Of a DNA stretch of 64,000 nucleotides, positions 49,657-60,107 are shown one piece after another. The position numbers and the translations under genes were made by a program. Source of the DNA: Acerihabitans arboris (GTDB lineage: Bacteria; Pseudomonadota; Gammaproteobacteria; Enterobacterales; Enterobacteriaceae); contig NZ_WUBS01000002.1 of assembly GCF_010131535.1 (NCBI RefSeq), forward strand, positions 310,001-374,000, read 5' to 3'. Under the pieces are notes generated by a model, which ran no database searches, was not told the DNA's origin, and worked only from the letters and a program-made list of their open reading frames with translations. Every line of letters starts with the position of its first letter. Within the stretch, counting starts at the first letter, position 1.

Positions 49657-49781
49657 GGATTTAACTCTGGGGTTGGCTTTAACCCAGGATCAGATGTTGA
49701 CCCTGATGCAGGTTTAACCCTGATATTGGCTTTAACCTAGGAGTAGATTTTGACCTTGAAGTAGATTTTGACCTTGGGCGG
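49657..49781. repeat. array of seven degenerate 18-bp repeats
   Basis: Seven units start at 49657, 49675, 49693, 49711 (17 nt), 49728, 49746 and 49764. Consensus is roughly GRTTTTRACCYTGRAGTA; the units at 49746 and 49764 are nearly identical and others diverge. Read on the plus strand each unit encodes a hexapeptide such as GFNPGS or DFDLEV, but the 17-nt unit shifts frame and no start codon is available. It looks like the decayed remnant of a hexapeptide-repeat coding region. The rest of 49180-49879 holds no gene I can support. Confidence 0.75.
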
Positions 49782-49879
49782 CATATGGCTCCGCCGCTCA
49801 CGGCAAGCTAAACCCTCACCGTCCCACCAAACACCGCCCCGCCCACGGCAAACATTCCCCGCCGCAGGCCAATCCCCCT

Positions 49880-50710
49880 TTATCCCCGTTGCCCCACAAA
49901 CCCTGCGATAAATTTATCCACATACGCCGGGACACATTCGCTCGCCGGGCCGTAGATCCGCTCCTCAAACTGGCTCTCCACCTGGCTGGGCTCAAGGTTG
50001 AGCTCCACCGTGCGGGCGCCGCCTAACCGCGCCTCATGGACAAAACCCGCCGCCGGGTAGACATGGCCGGAGGTGCCGATAGCCAGAAAATAATCCGCCT
50101 TGCCGATTGCGTCATAAATTGCATCCATGCCCAGCGGCATCTCGCCAAACCAGACCACATGCGGGCGCAGCACCGCCGGAAACTGGCAGCAATGGCAACG
50201 ATCGGCTTCCGTGACGTCTTCCGTCCAGTCCAGGATCTGGCCGCTGCTGACGCAGCGCACCTTCAGCAGCTCGCCATGCATATGGATAATGCGCCGGCTG
50301 CCGGCCCGTTCGTGCAGGTTATCGATATTCTGCGTCACCAGCAGGAAATTATCGCCCAACGTTTGCTCAAGCTCCGCCAGCGCCAGATGGGCGGCGTTCG
50401 GTTTGATCTCCGGCTGCTGCAGTTGGCGGCGGCGGGCATTATAGAAGGCCTGCACCAGCTGCGGGTCGCGCTGGAAACCTTCCGGGGTGGCGACGTCCTC
50501 GACCCGATGCTCTTCCCACAGGCCGTCGGCGGCGCGGAATGTACGGATACCCGATTCAGCAGAGATCCCGGCGCCGGTAAGCACCACTACAAAAGGTTTT
50601 TTCATCTTGGTTATCGCCATGATGTCACGGTGAAAAATACGTGAGCGCAATCGTTGCTGCCTGAGCCGTTTACTTTTACGAAACCGGATTAACCGGCGAT
50701 GTATTCGCAT
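49880..50710 (-). CDS. cobB: NAD-dependent protein deacylase CobB (sirtuin)
   Basis: This sirtuin of about 276 residues removes acetyl and succinyl groups from lysines using NAD. Motifs are [31 protein letters not shown], the catalytic HGELLKV, zinc cysteines in LKVRC and CHCC, and [13 protein letters not shown]. The Arg-rich N-terminal extension (about residues 1-37) of the E. coli long form is retained; an internal ATG at the [11 protein letters not shown] segment would give the short form. In E. coli nagK separates cobB from lolE; here cobB follows lolE after only 44 nt. Confidence 0.95.
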   Translation of the reverse strand: MRIHRRLIRFRKSKRLRQQRLRSRIFHRDIMAITKMKKPFVVVLTGAGISAESGIRTFRAADGLWEEHRVEDVATPEGFQRDPQLVQAFYNARRRQLQQPEIKPNAAHLALAELEQTLGDNFLLVTQNIDNLHERAGSRRIIHMHGELLKVRCVSSGQILDWTEDVTEADRCHCCQFPAVLRPHVVWFGEMPLGMDAIYDAIGKADYFLAIGTSGHVYPAAGFVHEARLGGARTVELNLEPSQVESQFEERIYGPASECVPAYVDKFIAGFVGQRG

Positions 50711-50754
50711 GCTGCTAATTCCTTAATGCATGGCTCTGATTGGCCGCTAGGCAC

Positions 50755-52002
50755 TTATAAACCGCTGAGTACTCTTGCCGGATCGATACGGCTCGCCCGC
50801 CGGGCCGGATACCAGCTGGCCAGCAGGCTGAGCAACAGCGCCGTGCCCAACACGCTAGCCACGTCCAGCCAGTGCAGCTCGGTAGGCAGAAAATCGATAT
50901 AATAAATATCACCGGACAATAAATTATGCCCCAGCAAACGCTCGATTCCCTTGATCATATCCGTCAGGTTAAGCGCCACCAGCACGCCCACCACCACGCC
51001 GCTGAGGCTGCCCGTCAGTCCGGCAAGCAGGCCATACCAAATAAAAATAGCACGTGTTAGCCGGTCTTTGGCGCCGAGGGTACGCAATATCGCAATATCG
51101 GTGCTTTTATCCTTGACCGCCATCACCAGGGTGGAGACGATGTTAAAACACGCCACGCCGATCACCAGCACCATGGCCAGGTACATAATGGCGCGGATCA
51201 TCTGGATATCCCGGTACATATAGCCGTAAGTGCCCATCCAGCTGCGGATATACACGTAGGTTTGCGTCACCTCGCCGGCGTCCCGCACCAGCTTGTTGGC
51301 GATAAACGGATTATCCACCTTGATGGCGATGCCGCTGACGTCCTGCCCTTTATCCAGATATTGCTGGGCATCCGCCAGCGGCACCATGGCAAAGCTGTGA
51401 TCCAGCTGGCCGCTCAGGGCCAGGATGCCGCTCACCTGCAAACGGATGCGTTTGGGCTCCAGCAGTTTCATCTGCGGATCGCTGTTGGGGATCATCACGG
51501 TCAGCCAGTCGCCCTGTTTAACATCAAGGGACTGCGCCACGCCCTGGCCGATAATAATTTGCTGCCTGCCGGCGCTGAAATCCTGCCAGGCATTACCCTG
51601 GACATAACGCGGCAACGCGCTCAAACGGGATTCCTGGCGCGGATCGACACCTTTGACCTGGATCGCCTTAAGCTTGACGCCCCGTTCCACCAGGCCGGTG
51701 AAATTGACGTAAGGCGCCGCCGCGACGATGCCCGGCACTTTTTCAATGCGGGTTAATATCGCCGGCCAGTCGGTAAACGGCGCATTGACCGGCTCTATTT
51801 CGCCGTGCGGCACCACCGCCAGGATACGGTTATCCAGCTCGCGCTCAAAACCATTCATGGCGCTCAGGCCAATAATCAGCACCGCCACGCCGAGCGCGAT
51901 GCCGACGGTGGAGATAATTGAAATCAGCGATACCATGCCGCCGCGGCGCCGGCCGCGGCTGAAACGCAGGGCAATTTGCAACGAAAGCGGGAAACCTCTC
52001 AT
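50755..52002 (-). CDS. lolE: lipoprotein-releasing ABC transporter permease LolE
   Basis: This 415-residue inner-membrane subunit of the LolCDE complex extracts outer-membrane lipoproteins and hands them to LolA. One N-terminal membrane span ([20 protein letters not shown]) follows [14 protein letters not shown]; a large periplasmic domain and three C-terminal spans complete the MacB-like layout. The sequence tracks E. coli LolE throughout. Its start overlaps the lolD stop by 4 nt. Confidence 0.96.
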   Translation of the reverse strand: MRGFPLSLQIALRFSRGRRRGGMVSLISIISTVGIALGVAVLIIGLSAMNGFERELDNRILAVVPHGEIEPVNAPFTDWPAILTRIEKVPGIVAAAPYVNFTGLVERGVKLKAIQVKGVDPRQESRLSALPRYVQGNAWQDFSAGRQQIIIGQGVAQSLDVKQGDWLTVMIPNSDPQMKLLEPKRIRLQVSGILALSGQLDHSFAMVPLADAQQYLDKGQDVSGIAIKVDNPFIANKLVRDAGEVTQTYVYIRSWMGTYGYMYRDIQMIRAIMYLAMVLVIGVACFNIVSTLVMAVKDKSTDIAILRTLGAKDRLTRAIFIWYGLLAGLTGSLSGVVVGVLVALNLTDMIKGIERLLGHNLLSGDIYYIDFLPTELHWLDVASVLGTALLLSLLASWYPARRASRIDPARVLSGL

Positions 52003-52706
52003 CCGCGCGCTCCCAGCAGGTCGCCGTCCGGCTGCAGCTGACCGTCACGCATTTCCAGCTGGCGATTCAGGCGCCGCGCCAGGTTCAGATCGTGGGTAAC
52101 CACTAAAAACGCGGTGCCCTGGCGCATGTTCAGCTCGCCAAGCAGTTCAAAAATACTGTCGGCGGTGCGTTGATCCAGGTTGCCGGTAGGTTCGTCGGCC
52201 AGCACCAGCGCCGGATGGTTGACCAGGGCGCGCGCTATCGCCACCCGCTGCCGCTCGCCGCCGGATAACTCGGAGGGACGATGGTGGCCGCGTTTCTCAA
52301 GCCCGACCGAGGCCAGCATTTCCCGCGCAGTGGCCTTTGCCTGCTGCGGCGCGGTGCCGCCGATAAGCAACGGCATGGCGACATTTTCCAGCGCGGTAAA
52401 ATCCGGCAGCAAATGATGGAACTGATAGATAAAACCCAGCCGGCGGTTACGGATCTCAGCGCGCGCCTGGGAGGATAAGGCGGTGAGCTGATGGCCTTCA
52501 AAAATAACCTCGCCGGAGGTCGGCTCGTCCAGGCCGCCCAGTAAATGCAGCAGCGTACTTTTACCCGATCCAGAGCTACCGACAATGGCCATCATCTCGC
52601 CGGGCAGCATCGAAAAAGTCACATCACGCAGCACTTCGGTAAACAACTTGCCTTCCTGATAACGCTTACTCAGATTGTTACACTGCAACAAAGGAGCATT
52701 ATTCAT
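51999..52706 (-). CDS. lolD: lipoprotein-releasing ABC transporter ATPase LolD
   Basis: This is the ATPase of LolCDE, 235 residues. Walker A GSSGSGKS, the LolD motif [19 protein letters not shown], signature [15 protein letters not shown], Walker [16 protein letters not shown] at 52704-52706 with AAGGAG upstream (the frame is open further but encodes the end of lolC). It overlaps lolC by 8 nt and lolE by 4 nt. Confidence 0.97.
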   Translation of the reverse strand: MNNAPLLQCNNLSKRYQEGKLFTEVLRDVTFSMLPGEMMAIVGSSGSGKSTLLHLLGGLDEPTSGEVIFEGHQLTALSSQARAEIRNRRLGFIYQFHHLLPDFTALENVAMPLLIGGTAPQQAKATAREMLASVGLEKRGHHRPSELSGGERQRVAIARALVNHPALVLADEPTGNLDQRTADSIFELLGELNMRQGTAFLVVTHDLNLARRLNRQLEMRDGQLQPDGDLLGARG

Positions 52707-53901
52707 AACGTAAAGCCTCAGCGGGATGAACGGCGGCCGCGCGCCAGGAAGGGTAAAGCGTGGAGAGTAACGCCACGACCATTGCCAGCACGGCAATGGT
52801 CGTTACCTGTAGGGTATCGATATCGACCGGCAACTGGGCGCCGTCAAGGAAGGCGCCAATCACCGGCATCAAATTATTCAGCTGGCTGGCGAGCAGCACG
52901 CCCAGGCCGGTGCCCAGCAGCGCGCCGATAATGCCCGCGCCGGCCCCTTGCACCATGAACACCAGCATCACCTGGCGACGGGTCAGGCCGAGGGTCTGCA
53001 AAATCGCCACCTCGCCCTGTTTTTCCATCACCAGCAGGCCGAGCGAGGTGATGATGTTAAACGCCGCCACCGCCACAATCAGGCTCAAGAGCAGGCCCAT
53101 CATGTTTTTTTCCATGCGCACCGCCTGGAACAGCTCGCCCTTGCGCTCGCGCCAATCTTTCCATTGGGTGCCTTCCGGAAGTCGCTGGCGGCTGACCGCC
53201 TCGACGTCCAGCGGCTTTTGCAGCCACAGGCGCCAGCCGGTGATATTGCCGGCCGGGTAACGCATCAGGCGCGAGGCGTCCTGCTGGTTGGCCAGCAACT
53301 GATATTGGTCCACCTCGCTGTTGGCGGCGAAAGTGCCGGCCACGGTAAACAGGCGCTGGCTGGGAATACGCCCCATCGGCGTGAACTGGCTGGCGCCGGG
53401 CACCATCAACCGCAGCTGGTCGCCGCGTTTAACGCTCAGTTGCCCCGCCAGTTGCTCGCCGAGGATGACCTTATAGCCGCCGGGCTGGAGCGCGTCCATC
53501 CGGATATTGACCAGGTAGCGGGCCAGCGGTTCGGGATCCTGCGGATTGACGCCCAGCATAACCCCGACGGCGACGCTGCGCGCGCTTTGCAGCACCACAT
53601 CGCCGGTGGTCAGCGGCACGATGCGGCTGATGCCCTGAAGTCCCGCTAGCGCCGAGGGCGGAATGCGTTTAGGATCTAGCGATCCGCCGGGTGTGGTGAT
53701 CAATGCCTGGGGCATGACACCAAGAATGTTGCCTTCCAGCTCACGCTCGAATCCGTTCATCACCGATAGCACGGTGACCAGCGCCATGACGCCGAGAGTG
53801 ATGCCGATGGTGGATAACCAGGAGACAAAGCGCCCGAAGCGGTCTGATGCCCGCCCGCGCATGTAGCGCAGGCCAATATATAATGCGACAGGTTGATACA
53901 T
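52699..53901 (-). CDS. lolC: lipoprotein-releasing ABC transporter permease LolC
   Basis: This 400-residue partner of LolE interacts with LolA through its periplasmic hook. The start [18 protein letters not shown] is identical in style to E. coli, so ATG 53899-53901 was chosen although the frame opens 42 nt earlier. Membrane spans lie at about 22-45 and in the last 140 residues ([37 protein letters not shown]-type end). It is first in lolCDE and divergent from mfd across 211 nt. Confidence 0.96.
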   Translation of the reverse strand: MYQPVALYIGLRYMRGRASDRFGRFVSWLSTIGITLGVMALVTVLSVMNGFERELEGNILGVMPQALITTPGGSLDPKRIPPSALAGLQGISRIVPLTTGDVVLQSARSVAVGVMLGVNPQDPEPLARYLVNIRMDALQPGGYKVILGEQLAGQLSVKRGDQLRLMVPGASQFTPMGRIPSQRLFTVAGTFAANSEVDQYQLLANQQDASRLMRYPAGNITGWRLWLQKPLDVEAVSRQRLPEGTQWKDWRERKGELFQAVRMEKNMMGLLLSLIVAVAAFNIITSLGLLVMEKQGEVAILQTLGLTRRQVMLVFMVQGAGAGIIGALLGTGLGVLLASQLNNLMPVIGAFLDGAQLPVDIDTLQVTTIAVLAMVVALLSTLYPSWRAAAVHPAEALRYE

Positions 53902-54112
53902 TGAATTCCGTTTTGATGCCGGTTGCCAAAGCAAAGTGATCAAGGATAATAAAGGGTCGTACCCTATTATGGAACTACTAACCGCCGCTACAACCTGCTT
54001 TTATTCTTGTTAGGCTGCCAAACATAAGCCATCATGCTCAATGCATGCACGTTTCGCCACAGTCCATATCGCATTGGTCCCCGGCGCAAGAGAAGAGATC
54101 TGACCACAGTTT

Positions 54113-57100
54113 ATGTCCGAACAATATCGTTATACCTTACCTACCAAGCCCGGTGAACAACGTTTATTGGGTCAACTCACCGGCGCCGCCTGCGCCGTAG
54201 AATGCGCCGCCATTGTCGATCGCTACCACGGCCCCGTGATGCTGGTGGCGCCGGATATGCAAAACGCCCTGCGGCTACATGACGAAATCCGGCAGTTCAC
54301 CCGCCACCCGGTGATTACCCTGCCCGACTGGGAAACGCTGCCCTACGACAATTTTTCCCCGCACCAGGAAATCATATCCGATCGTTTGTCGACATTGTAT
54401 CAACTGCCGACGATGGAGCGCGGGGTCATCATCCTGCCGATCAATACCCTGATGCAACGGATATGCCCGCATTCCTTCCTGCATGGCCACGCGCTGGTGA
54501 TGAAAAAGGGCCAGCGCCTCTCGAGGGATAAACTGCGCGCACAGCTGGAACAGGCCGGCTACCGCAGCGTCGACCAGGTGATGGAGCACGGTGAGTTCGC
54601 CACCCGCGGCGCCCTGCTCGATCTTTATCCCATGGGCAGCGAGGAACCCTATCGCATCGATTTTTTCGATGATGAAATCGATAGCCTGCGCATCTTTGAT
54701 GTCGACAGCCAGCGCACATTGCAGGAGGTCGATCATATCAACCTGCTGCCGGCCCATGAATTCCCCACCGATAAGGCGGCCATCGAATTATTCCGCAGCC
54801 GGTGGCGCGAGCAGTTCGAAGTCAGGCGCGACGCCGAACATATCTACCAGCAGGTGAGCAAAGGCACCCTGCCGCCCGGCATCGAATATTGGCAACCGCT
54901 GTTTTTCAGCGAACCGCTGCCGGCGTTGTTCAGCTATCTGCCGGCCAGTACCCTACTGGTCAACACCGGCGATCTGGCGGCCGGTGCCGAACGTTTCTGG
55001 CTGGATGCCCTTGCGCGTTATGAAAATCGCCGGGTAGACCCCATGCGGCCGCTGGTGGCGCCCGAAACGCTATGGCTGCGGGTCGACGGACTGTTCAATG
55101 AACTGAAAAACTGGCCGCGCGTGCAGCTGACGGGCGTTCGGCTGGACGCGAAAGCCGCCAATATCAATATGGAATACCAGGCGTTGCCGGACCTGGCGGT
55201 GGAAGCGCAAAACAAGGCGCCGATGGATAAATTGCGTCAGTTCTGCGAGCAGTTCGACGGCCGCGTGATTTTCTCGGTGGAAAGCGAGGGTCGGCGGGAA
55301 ACCCTGCAGGAATTGCTGGCGCGCATCAAGATCATCCCGAAATTAATTGCCCGGCTCGACGATGCCGCCGGTCCCGGCAACTACCTGATTATCGGCGCCA
55401 GCGAACGTGGTTTCATCGATTATTTCCGCGGGCGCGCCCTGATTTGCGAAGGGGACCTGCTGGGGGAACGGGTAAGCCGCCGGCGCCAGGACAACCGCCG
55501 CACAATTAATGCCGATACCCTGATCCGCAACCTGGCGGAACTGCGCCCGGGCCAGCCGGTGGTGCATCTGGAGCATGGCGTGGGCCGCTACGGCGGCATG
55601 ACCACCCTGGAGGCCGGCGGCATCAAGGCGGAATACCTGATCCTGACCTACGCCGGTCACGACAAACTGTATGTGCCGGTGTCATCGCTGCATCTGATCA
55701 GCCGCTATTCCGGCGGCGCGCAGGAAAATGCGCCCTTGCATAAGCTGGGCGGCGACGTCTGGTCCCGCGCCCGGCAAAAAGCGGCGGAGCGGGTACGCGA
55801 CGTGGCGGCCGAGCTATTGGATATCTACGCCCAGCGGGCGGCGAAGGTGGGCTTCGCCTTCCGGCAAAACCGCGAAAACTACCAGCTGTTCTGCGAGGGT
55901 TTCCCCTTTGAGCCCACGCCGGACCAGGCGCAGGCCATTAACGCGGTGCTGAGCGATATGTGCCAGCCGCTGGCCATGGACCGCCTGGTGTGCGGCGACG
56001 TGGGTTTTGGCAAAACCGAGGTGGCGATGCGCGCCGCTTTCCTGGCCATTGAAAATCACAAGCAGGTCGCGGTGCTGGTGCCGACCACCCTGCTCGCCCA
56101 GCAGCATTTTGATAATTTCCGCGACCGTTTTGCCAATTGGCCGGTGCGCATCGAGATGATTTCGCGCTTTCGCAGCGCCAAAGATCAGGCGCAGGTGCTG
56201 GAACAGACGGTGGAAGGCAAGGTGGATATCCTGATCGGTACCCATAAGCTGCTGCAAAGCGAAATTAAATGGCGCGATCTGGGCCTGCTGATTGTCGACG
56301 AGGAACATCGCTTCGGGGTACGCCACAAAGAGCGCATCAAGGCGATGCGCGCCGACGTCGACATCCTGACCCTGACCGCCACGCCCATACCGCGCACCCT
56401 GAACATGGCCATGAGCGGTATGCGCGATTTGTCCATCATCGCCACGCCGCCCGCACGCCGCCTGGCGGTAAAAACCTTTGTGCGCGAATACGACAGCCTG
56501 GTGGTGCGCGAAGCCATCCTGCGCGAAGTACTGCGCGGCGGCCAGGTCTATTATCTCTATAACGATGTGGAGAATATCGAAAAAGCCACCCACCGCCTGC
56601 AGGAGCTGGTGCCGGAAGCGCGTATCGCCATCGGCCACGGCCAGATGCGCGAGCGTGACCTGGAGCGGGTGATGAACGATTTCCACCATCAGCGCTTTAA
56701 TGTCCTGGTCTGCACCACCATTATTGAAACCGGCATCGATATCGCCAATGCCAATACCATCATTATCGAGCGCGCCGACCATTTCGGGCTGGCGCAATTG
56801 CACCAGCTGCGCGGTCGCGTGGGCCGGTCCCATCACCAAGCCTATGCCTACCTGCTGACTCCGCCGCCAAAAGCCCTAAGCCAGGACGCGCTAAAACGCC
56901 TGGAGGCCATAGCGTCGCTGGAGGACTTGGGCGCCGGATTTGCCCTGGCAACCCACGATCTGGAAATCCGCGGCGCCGGCGAGCTGCTGGGCGAGGACCA
57001 GAGCGGCCAGTTGCAGACCATCGGGTTCTCCTTGTATATGGAACTGCTGGAAAGCGCGGTCGAAGCGCTCAAGGCCGGACGGGAGCCTTCGCTGGAAGAT

Positions 57101-57562
57101 TTAACCAGCCAACTGACCGACGTTGAGTTGCGGATGCCCGCCCTGCTGCCGGAAGAGTATATTCCCGACGTCAATACCCGTTTATCCTTCTATAAACGCA
57201 TCGCCAGCGCCCCCGACAGCCGGGAAATAGAAGAGCTGAAGGTGGAATTGATCGACCGTTTCGGCCGGTTGCCCGACCCGGCGCGCCACCTGCTGGACAT
57301 CACCGCCCTGCGGCAGCGGGCGCGCAAACTCGGCATCAAGCGCATTGAAGGCAACGAAAAAGGCGGGTTTATTGAGTTCAGCGAAAAAAACCGCGTGGAT
57401 CCGGTCTATCTCATCGGCCTGCTGCAGCGCGACCCCAAGACCTTCCGGCTGGACGGTCCGACGCGGCTGAAGTTTATCAAGGCCCTGCCCGAACGGCTGG
57501 AACGGTTGCAATATGTGGAGCAACTGCTGGCGGGATTGGATCAGCATCAGGTTCCCGCCTGA
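54113..57562 (+). CDS. mfd: transcription-repair coupling factor Mfd
   Basis: This 1149-residue DNA translocase (E. coli 1148) removes RNA polymerase stalled at lesions and recruits UvrA. UvrB-like N-terminal domains (about 1-350), the RNA-polymerase-interaction region (about 480-545, LVHLEHGVGRYGGM-type), and a RecG-like motor follow. Walker A is GDVGFGKTEVAMRAAF near 630 and the DEEH box is LLIVDEEHRFGVRHKE. TETGIDIANANTIIIERAD and LRGRVGRSHHQAYAYLL mark later helicase motifs. A TRCF C-terminal domain closes it. Single gene; a palindromic hairpin follows. Confidence 0.98.
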   Translation: MSEQYRYTLPTKPGEQRLLGQLTGAACAVECAAIVDRYHGPVMLVAPDMQNALRLHDEIRQFTRHPVITLPDWETLPYDNFSPHQEIISDRLSTLYQLPTMERGVIILPINTLMQRICPHSFLHGHALVMKKGQRLSRDKLRAQLEQAGYRSVDQVMEHGEFATRGALLDLYPMGSEEPYRIDFFDDEIDSLRIFDVDSQRTLQEVDHINLLPAHEFPTDKAAIELFRSRWREQFEVRRDAEHIYQQVSKGTLPPGIEYWQPLFFSEPLPALFSYLPASTLLVNTGDLAAGAERFWLDALARYENRRVDPMRPLVAPETLWLRVDGLFNELKNWPRVQLTGVRLDAKAANINMEYQALPDLAVEAQNKAPMDKLRQFCEQFDGRVIFSVESEGRRETLQELLARIKIIPKLIARLDDAAGPGNYLIIGASERGFIDYFRGRALICEGDLLGERVSRRRQDNRRTINADTLIRNLAELRPGQPVVHLEHGVGRYGGMTTLEAGGIKAEYLILTYAGHDKLYVPVSSLHLISRYSGGAQENAPLHKLGGDVWSRARQKAAERVRDVAAELLDIYAQRAAKVGFAFRQNRENYQLFCEGFPFEPTPDQAQAINAVLSDMCQPLAMDRLVCGDVGFGKTEVAMRAAFLAIENHKQVAVLVPTTLLAQQHFDNFRDRFANWPVRIEMISRFRSAKDQAQVLEQTVEGKVDILIGTHKLLQSEIKWRDLGLLIVDEEHRFGVRHKERIKAMRADVDILTLTATPIPRTLNMAMSGMRDLSIIATPPARRLAVKTFVREYDSLVVREAILREVLRGGQVYYLYNDVENIEKATHRLQELVPEARIAIGHGQMRERDLERVMNDFHHQRFNVLVCTTIIETGIDIANANTIIIERADHFGLAQLHQLRGRVGRSHHQAYAYLLTPPPKALSQDALKRLEAIASLEDLGAGFALATHDLEIRGAGELLGEDQSGQLQTIGFSLYMELLESAVEALKAGREPSLEDLTSQLTDVELRMPALLPEEYIPDVNTRLSFYKRIASAPDSREIEELKVELIDRFGRLPDPARHLLDITALRQRARKLGIKRIEGNEKGGFIEFSEKNRVDPVYLIGLLQRDPKTFRLDGPTRLKFIKALPERLERLQYVEQLLAGLDQHQVPA

Positions 57563-57639
57563 TCACCATCGTGCCCGTCTGTGGCTACCCCGCCGGGTCC
57601 GGCTCCGGGCCGGAGATCCCGGCATCGAGGGGATAATCA

Positions 57640-57662
57640 ACAGGCCTGTTTTACAGGCCTGT
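57640..57662. terminator. hairpin between convergent mfd and ycfJ
   Basis: ACAGGCCTGT occurs twice around TTT. Each copy is itself palindromic, so the pair forms a 10-bp stem with a 3-nt loop on either strand. Only scattered T residues follow. It probably serves as a bidirectional transcript end. Confidence 0.45.
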
Positions 57663-57696
57663 GTAATGTTATTCAGGACGTTGTCGCGGCTGCCCG

Positions 57697-58236
57697 CTAG
57701 GCCTGTTTATTCAGCTCAAGGCGGCCTTTGCCATCCAGCGGGATCTGGGTACCCGGGTCGTGATCCATACGGATTTTGCCCTGTTCGTCGCCGATTTTGT
57801 AGGTAACATCGTAACCCATCAGCTTCTGCGACTTGTCATAAACCGTTTGGCACCGCTGATGGGTGCTGGAGTAGGTATCCCGATCCTGCAGGTTACCCTG
57901 CACCTGGTTGCCGGTATAACCGCCCGCCAACGCCCCGGCGACCGTCGCCACGTCCCTGCCGCGCCCGCCGCCGAACTGATGCCCTATTACGCCGCCCGCG
58001 ACCGCGCCGAGCAGCGAGCCGGCAATTTTATTTTCGTCCTGCACCGGCCTGCGGCGGCTAACGGTGACGTTGCGGCATTCCTGGCGTGGGGTCTTGATGG
58101 TTTCATTAATGGGCGTCGCCGTGACCACCTGGGCATATTTGGGACCAGAGGAGAACATATCCAGTCCGGCAACCGCCGCGATGCCTGATGCCGCGGCAAT
58201 CCCAATGCCAACGCCGGCTAACATTGATTTATTCAT
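57697..58236 (-). CDS. ycfJ: glycine-zipper 2TM protein YcfJ
   Basis: This 179-residue envelope protein has a hydrophobic N-terminus (MLAGVGIGIAAASGIAAVAG) and a glycine-zipper segment at about 70-115 (IAGSLLGAVAGGVIGHQFGGG, then VATVAGALAGGYTGNQ). The C-terminal YDVTYKIGDEQGKIRM stretch is conserved. ATG at 58234-58236 with AGGAGGAT. The function is not well known. In E. coli comR, bhsA and ldtC lie between ycfJ and mfd; they are absent here. Confidence 0.9.
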   Translation of the reverse strand: MNKSMLAGVGIGIAAASGIAAVAGLDMFSSGPKYAQVVTATPINETIKTPRQECRNVTVSRRRPVQDENKIAGSLLGAVAGGVIGHQFGGGRGRDVATVAGALAGGYTGNQVQGNLQDRDTYSSTHQRCQTVYDKSQKLMGYDVTYKIGDEQGKIRMDHDPGTQIPLDGKGRLELNKQA

Positions 58237-58459
58237 GGGGAATCCTCCTGAAGTATTAACCCACGCATTCACTGGCAGCTACCGGTTCCCAGAGGCAGGC
58301 CATCTTGGGCATGTCCTCTCCGGACGCTGGCGGAAAACAGAGCAGATATATTCATTCGGCGCGGCGTGCGTGAATCGCCGGCCGGATACAGCGCAGTCTG
58401 CACAAACGCAGCGATAGCGGCAATAAGACTAATAGCTAAAAGGAAGGTTTTTGCTACAG

Positions 58460-58515
58460 TTAAATGCCGGTTTGGGAGCATTCCTAGAGGATTAGGCAAG
58501 ATTACCGGCATTTAA
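58460..58515. repeat. 12-bp perfect inverted repeat with 32-nt spacer
   Basis: TTAAATGCCGGT (58460-58471) and ACCGGCATTTAA (58504-58515) are exact inverted copies in the ycfJ-ndh gap. It may be a structured RNA, an attenuator, or a leftover of a small mobile element. The rest of 58237-58667 holds a weak 80-codon minus-strand ORF and the ndh 3' stem. Confidence 0.5.
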
Positions 58516-58611
58516 AGCTAAGGATAAGCGTCGCTAATACAGAGCGTCAGGCGGCGCTTCGTCAGACAGGATGGCTATTACCGCACCCGCGTCAGCCGTG
58601 TTGAAACGGGA

Positions 58612-58658
58612 CGCGCCATGGGGGGGAAGCGGCCCGCTTCCGGCCGCCCCATGGCGCG
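58612..58658 (-). terminator. large GC-rich stem downstream of ndh
   Basis: CGCGCCATGGGG and CCCCATGGCGCG form a perfect 12-bp stem, with an internal GGAAGC/GCTTCC stem in the loop. It begins 9 nt past the ndh stop. There is no T-run, so it acts as an mRNA 3' end stabiliser or Rho-assisted terminator at most. Confidence 0.45.
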
Positions 58659-58667
58659 CACATGACA

Positions 58668-59975
58668 TCAATGGAGTTTCAGGTGCGGCCTTATTACGCG
58701 GTTAATCCGCCCCACCAGCACGATAAGGCCGGTCTTGAACAGGCCGTGCAGGGCAACTTGATGCATGCGGTAAAGCGAAATATACACTGCGCGCGCAATA
58801 CGGCCTTCTATCATCATGGAGCCGCGCATCAGGTTGCCCATCAGGCTGCCCACGGTGCTGAACCTGGACAACGAGACCAGGGAGCCATGATCTTTATAGA
58901 CGTACGCTTTCAGTTCCCGGCCTTTTAACAGCGCCAGGATATTGCCGCACGCCAGGCTGGCCATCTGGTGCGCCGCCTGGGCGCGCGGCGGCACAAAACC
59001 GCCGGACGCCTGCGGACAGGACGCGCAGTCGCCGATGGCGAAAATGGACGCATCGCGGGTGGTCTGCAATGTCGGCTCAACCAGCAGCTGATTGGTCCGG
59101 TTGGTGTCCAGCCCGGCGATATCCTTAAGGAAATCCGGCGCCTTGATGCCCGCCGCCCAGACCATCAGCTCCGCCTGGATAAATTCACCGTCCTTGGTGG
59201 ACAGGCCGTCGGGTCCGGCGCTGGTCACCAGCGTTTTCGTCAGGACCCGCACGCCCATTTTGCCCAGCTCATGGTGCGCCGACGCGGAAATGCGCGCGGG
59301 CAACGCCGGCAGGATACGCTCGCCCGCCTCGACCAGGGTCACGTTCAGCGCCTGGTTGTCGAGACCTTTGAAACCGTAGCTGTGCAGTTCCTGTACCGCG
59401 TTGTGCAGTTCGGCCGACAGTTCCACACCGGTGGCGCCGCCGCCGACGATGGCGATGTTAACCCGCGCTTCCGCGCCGTGCGGCTGGGTGGAAAACCTGA
59501 GGAAAAGGTTAAGCATTTCATTATGGAAACGCTGTGCCTGGGCCGGGCTGTCCAGGAAAATGCAGTTTTCCTTTACCCCGGCGGTGCCGAAGTCGTTGGA
59601 CACGCTGCCCAGCGCCATGACCAGGATGTCGTAATGCAGCTGGCGCACCGGCACCAGCAGATCGCCCTGGGCGTCGCGGATTTCGTCCAGCTGCAGCGTT
59701 TTCTCTTCACGATTGATATTGCTCAGGCTGCCCATTTGGAAAAAAAAGTGATGATTACGGGCATGGGCCAGATAACTGATGGCATCCACGCCTTCGTCCA
59801 GGGATCCGGTGGCCACTTCATGCAGCAGGGGTTTCCAAAGATGGCTGTGATTGCGGTCCACCAGGGTAATGTCCGCTTTTTTGCCGCGTCCCAGGGCTGA
59901 ACCCAGACGGGTGGCCAATTCCAGGCCGCCGGCGCCGCCGCCAACGATGACAATTTGCTTTAGGGGTGATGACAA
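58668..59975 (-). CDS. ndh: NADH:quinone oxidoreductase II (NDH-2)
   Basis: This 435-residue single-subunit respiratory NADH dehydrogenase has no proton pumping. FAD motif [21 protein letters not shown] motif [26 protein letters not shown] and the C-terminal membrane-anchoring region [15 protein letters not shown]. The start is TTG at 59973-59975: GGAGG lies 5 nt upstream and the product then begins like E. coli Ndh. A TTG further upstream lies inside that ribosome-binding site. PdhR and FNR boxes precede it at 60092-60121, matching known E. coli control by pyruvate and oxygen. Confidence 0.97.
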   Translation of the reverse strand: MSSPLKQIVIVGGGAGGLELATRLGSALGRGKKADITLVDRNHSHLWKPLLHEVATGSLDEGVDAISYLAHARNHHFFFQMGSLSNINREEKTLQLDEIRDAQGDLLVPVRQLHYDILVMALGSVSNDFGTAGVKENCIFLDSPAQAQRFHNEMLNLFLRFSTQPHGAEARVNIAIVGGGATGVELSAELHNAVQELHSYGFKGLDNQALNVTLVEAGERILPALPARISASAHHELGKMGVRVLTKTLVTSAGPDGLSTKDGEFIQAELMVWAAGIKAPDFLKDIAGLDTNRTNQLLVEPTLQTTRDASIFAIGDCASCPQASGGFVPPRAQAAHQMASLACGNILALLKGRELKAYVYKDHGSLVSLSRFSTVGSLMGNLMRGSMMIEGRIARAVYISLYRMHQVALHGLFKTGLIVLVGRINRVIRPHLKLH

Positions 59976-60091
59976 AATAACCTCCAAATGTAAACCAACC
60001 GTTAACTAAGGGTAAATGCAAATACCCTTACAAAACACATGGTTACGTTAAAAATAAACTATTGCTTCCGCAAGATTATCATGTTGGGTCA

Positions 60092-60106
60092 TTTGGTCAT
60101 ACCAAA
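60092..60106. promoter_or_regulatory. PdhR box upstream of ndh
   Basis: TTTGGTCATACCAAA contains the full PdhR core TTGGT-N3-ACCAA. It lies about 120 nt upstream of the ndh start. PdhR represses ndh in E. coli when pyruvate is low. Confidence 0.7.
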
Positions 60107-60107
60107 A

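Noticed and set aside
58269-58511. 80-codon minus-strand ORF with a hydrophobic N-terminal segment between ycfJ and ndh
   Set aside because: Neither ATG (58511 or 58481) has a properly spaced ribosome-binding site, the C-terminal half looks random, and I recognise no homologue. Left as intergenic.
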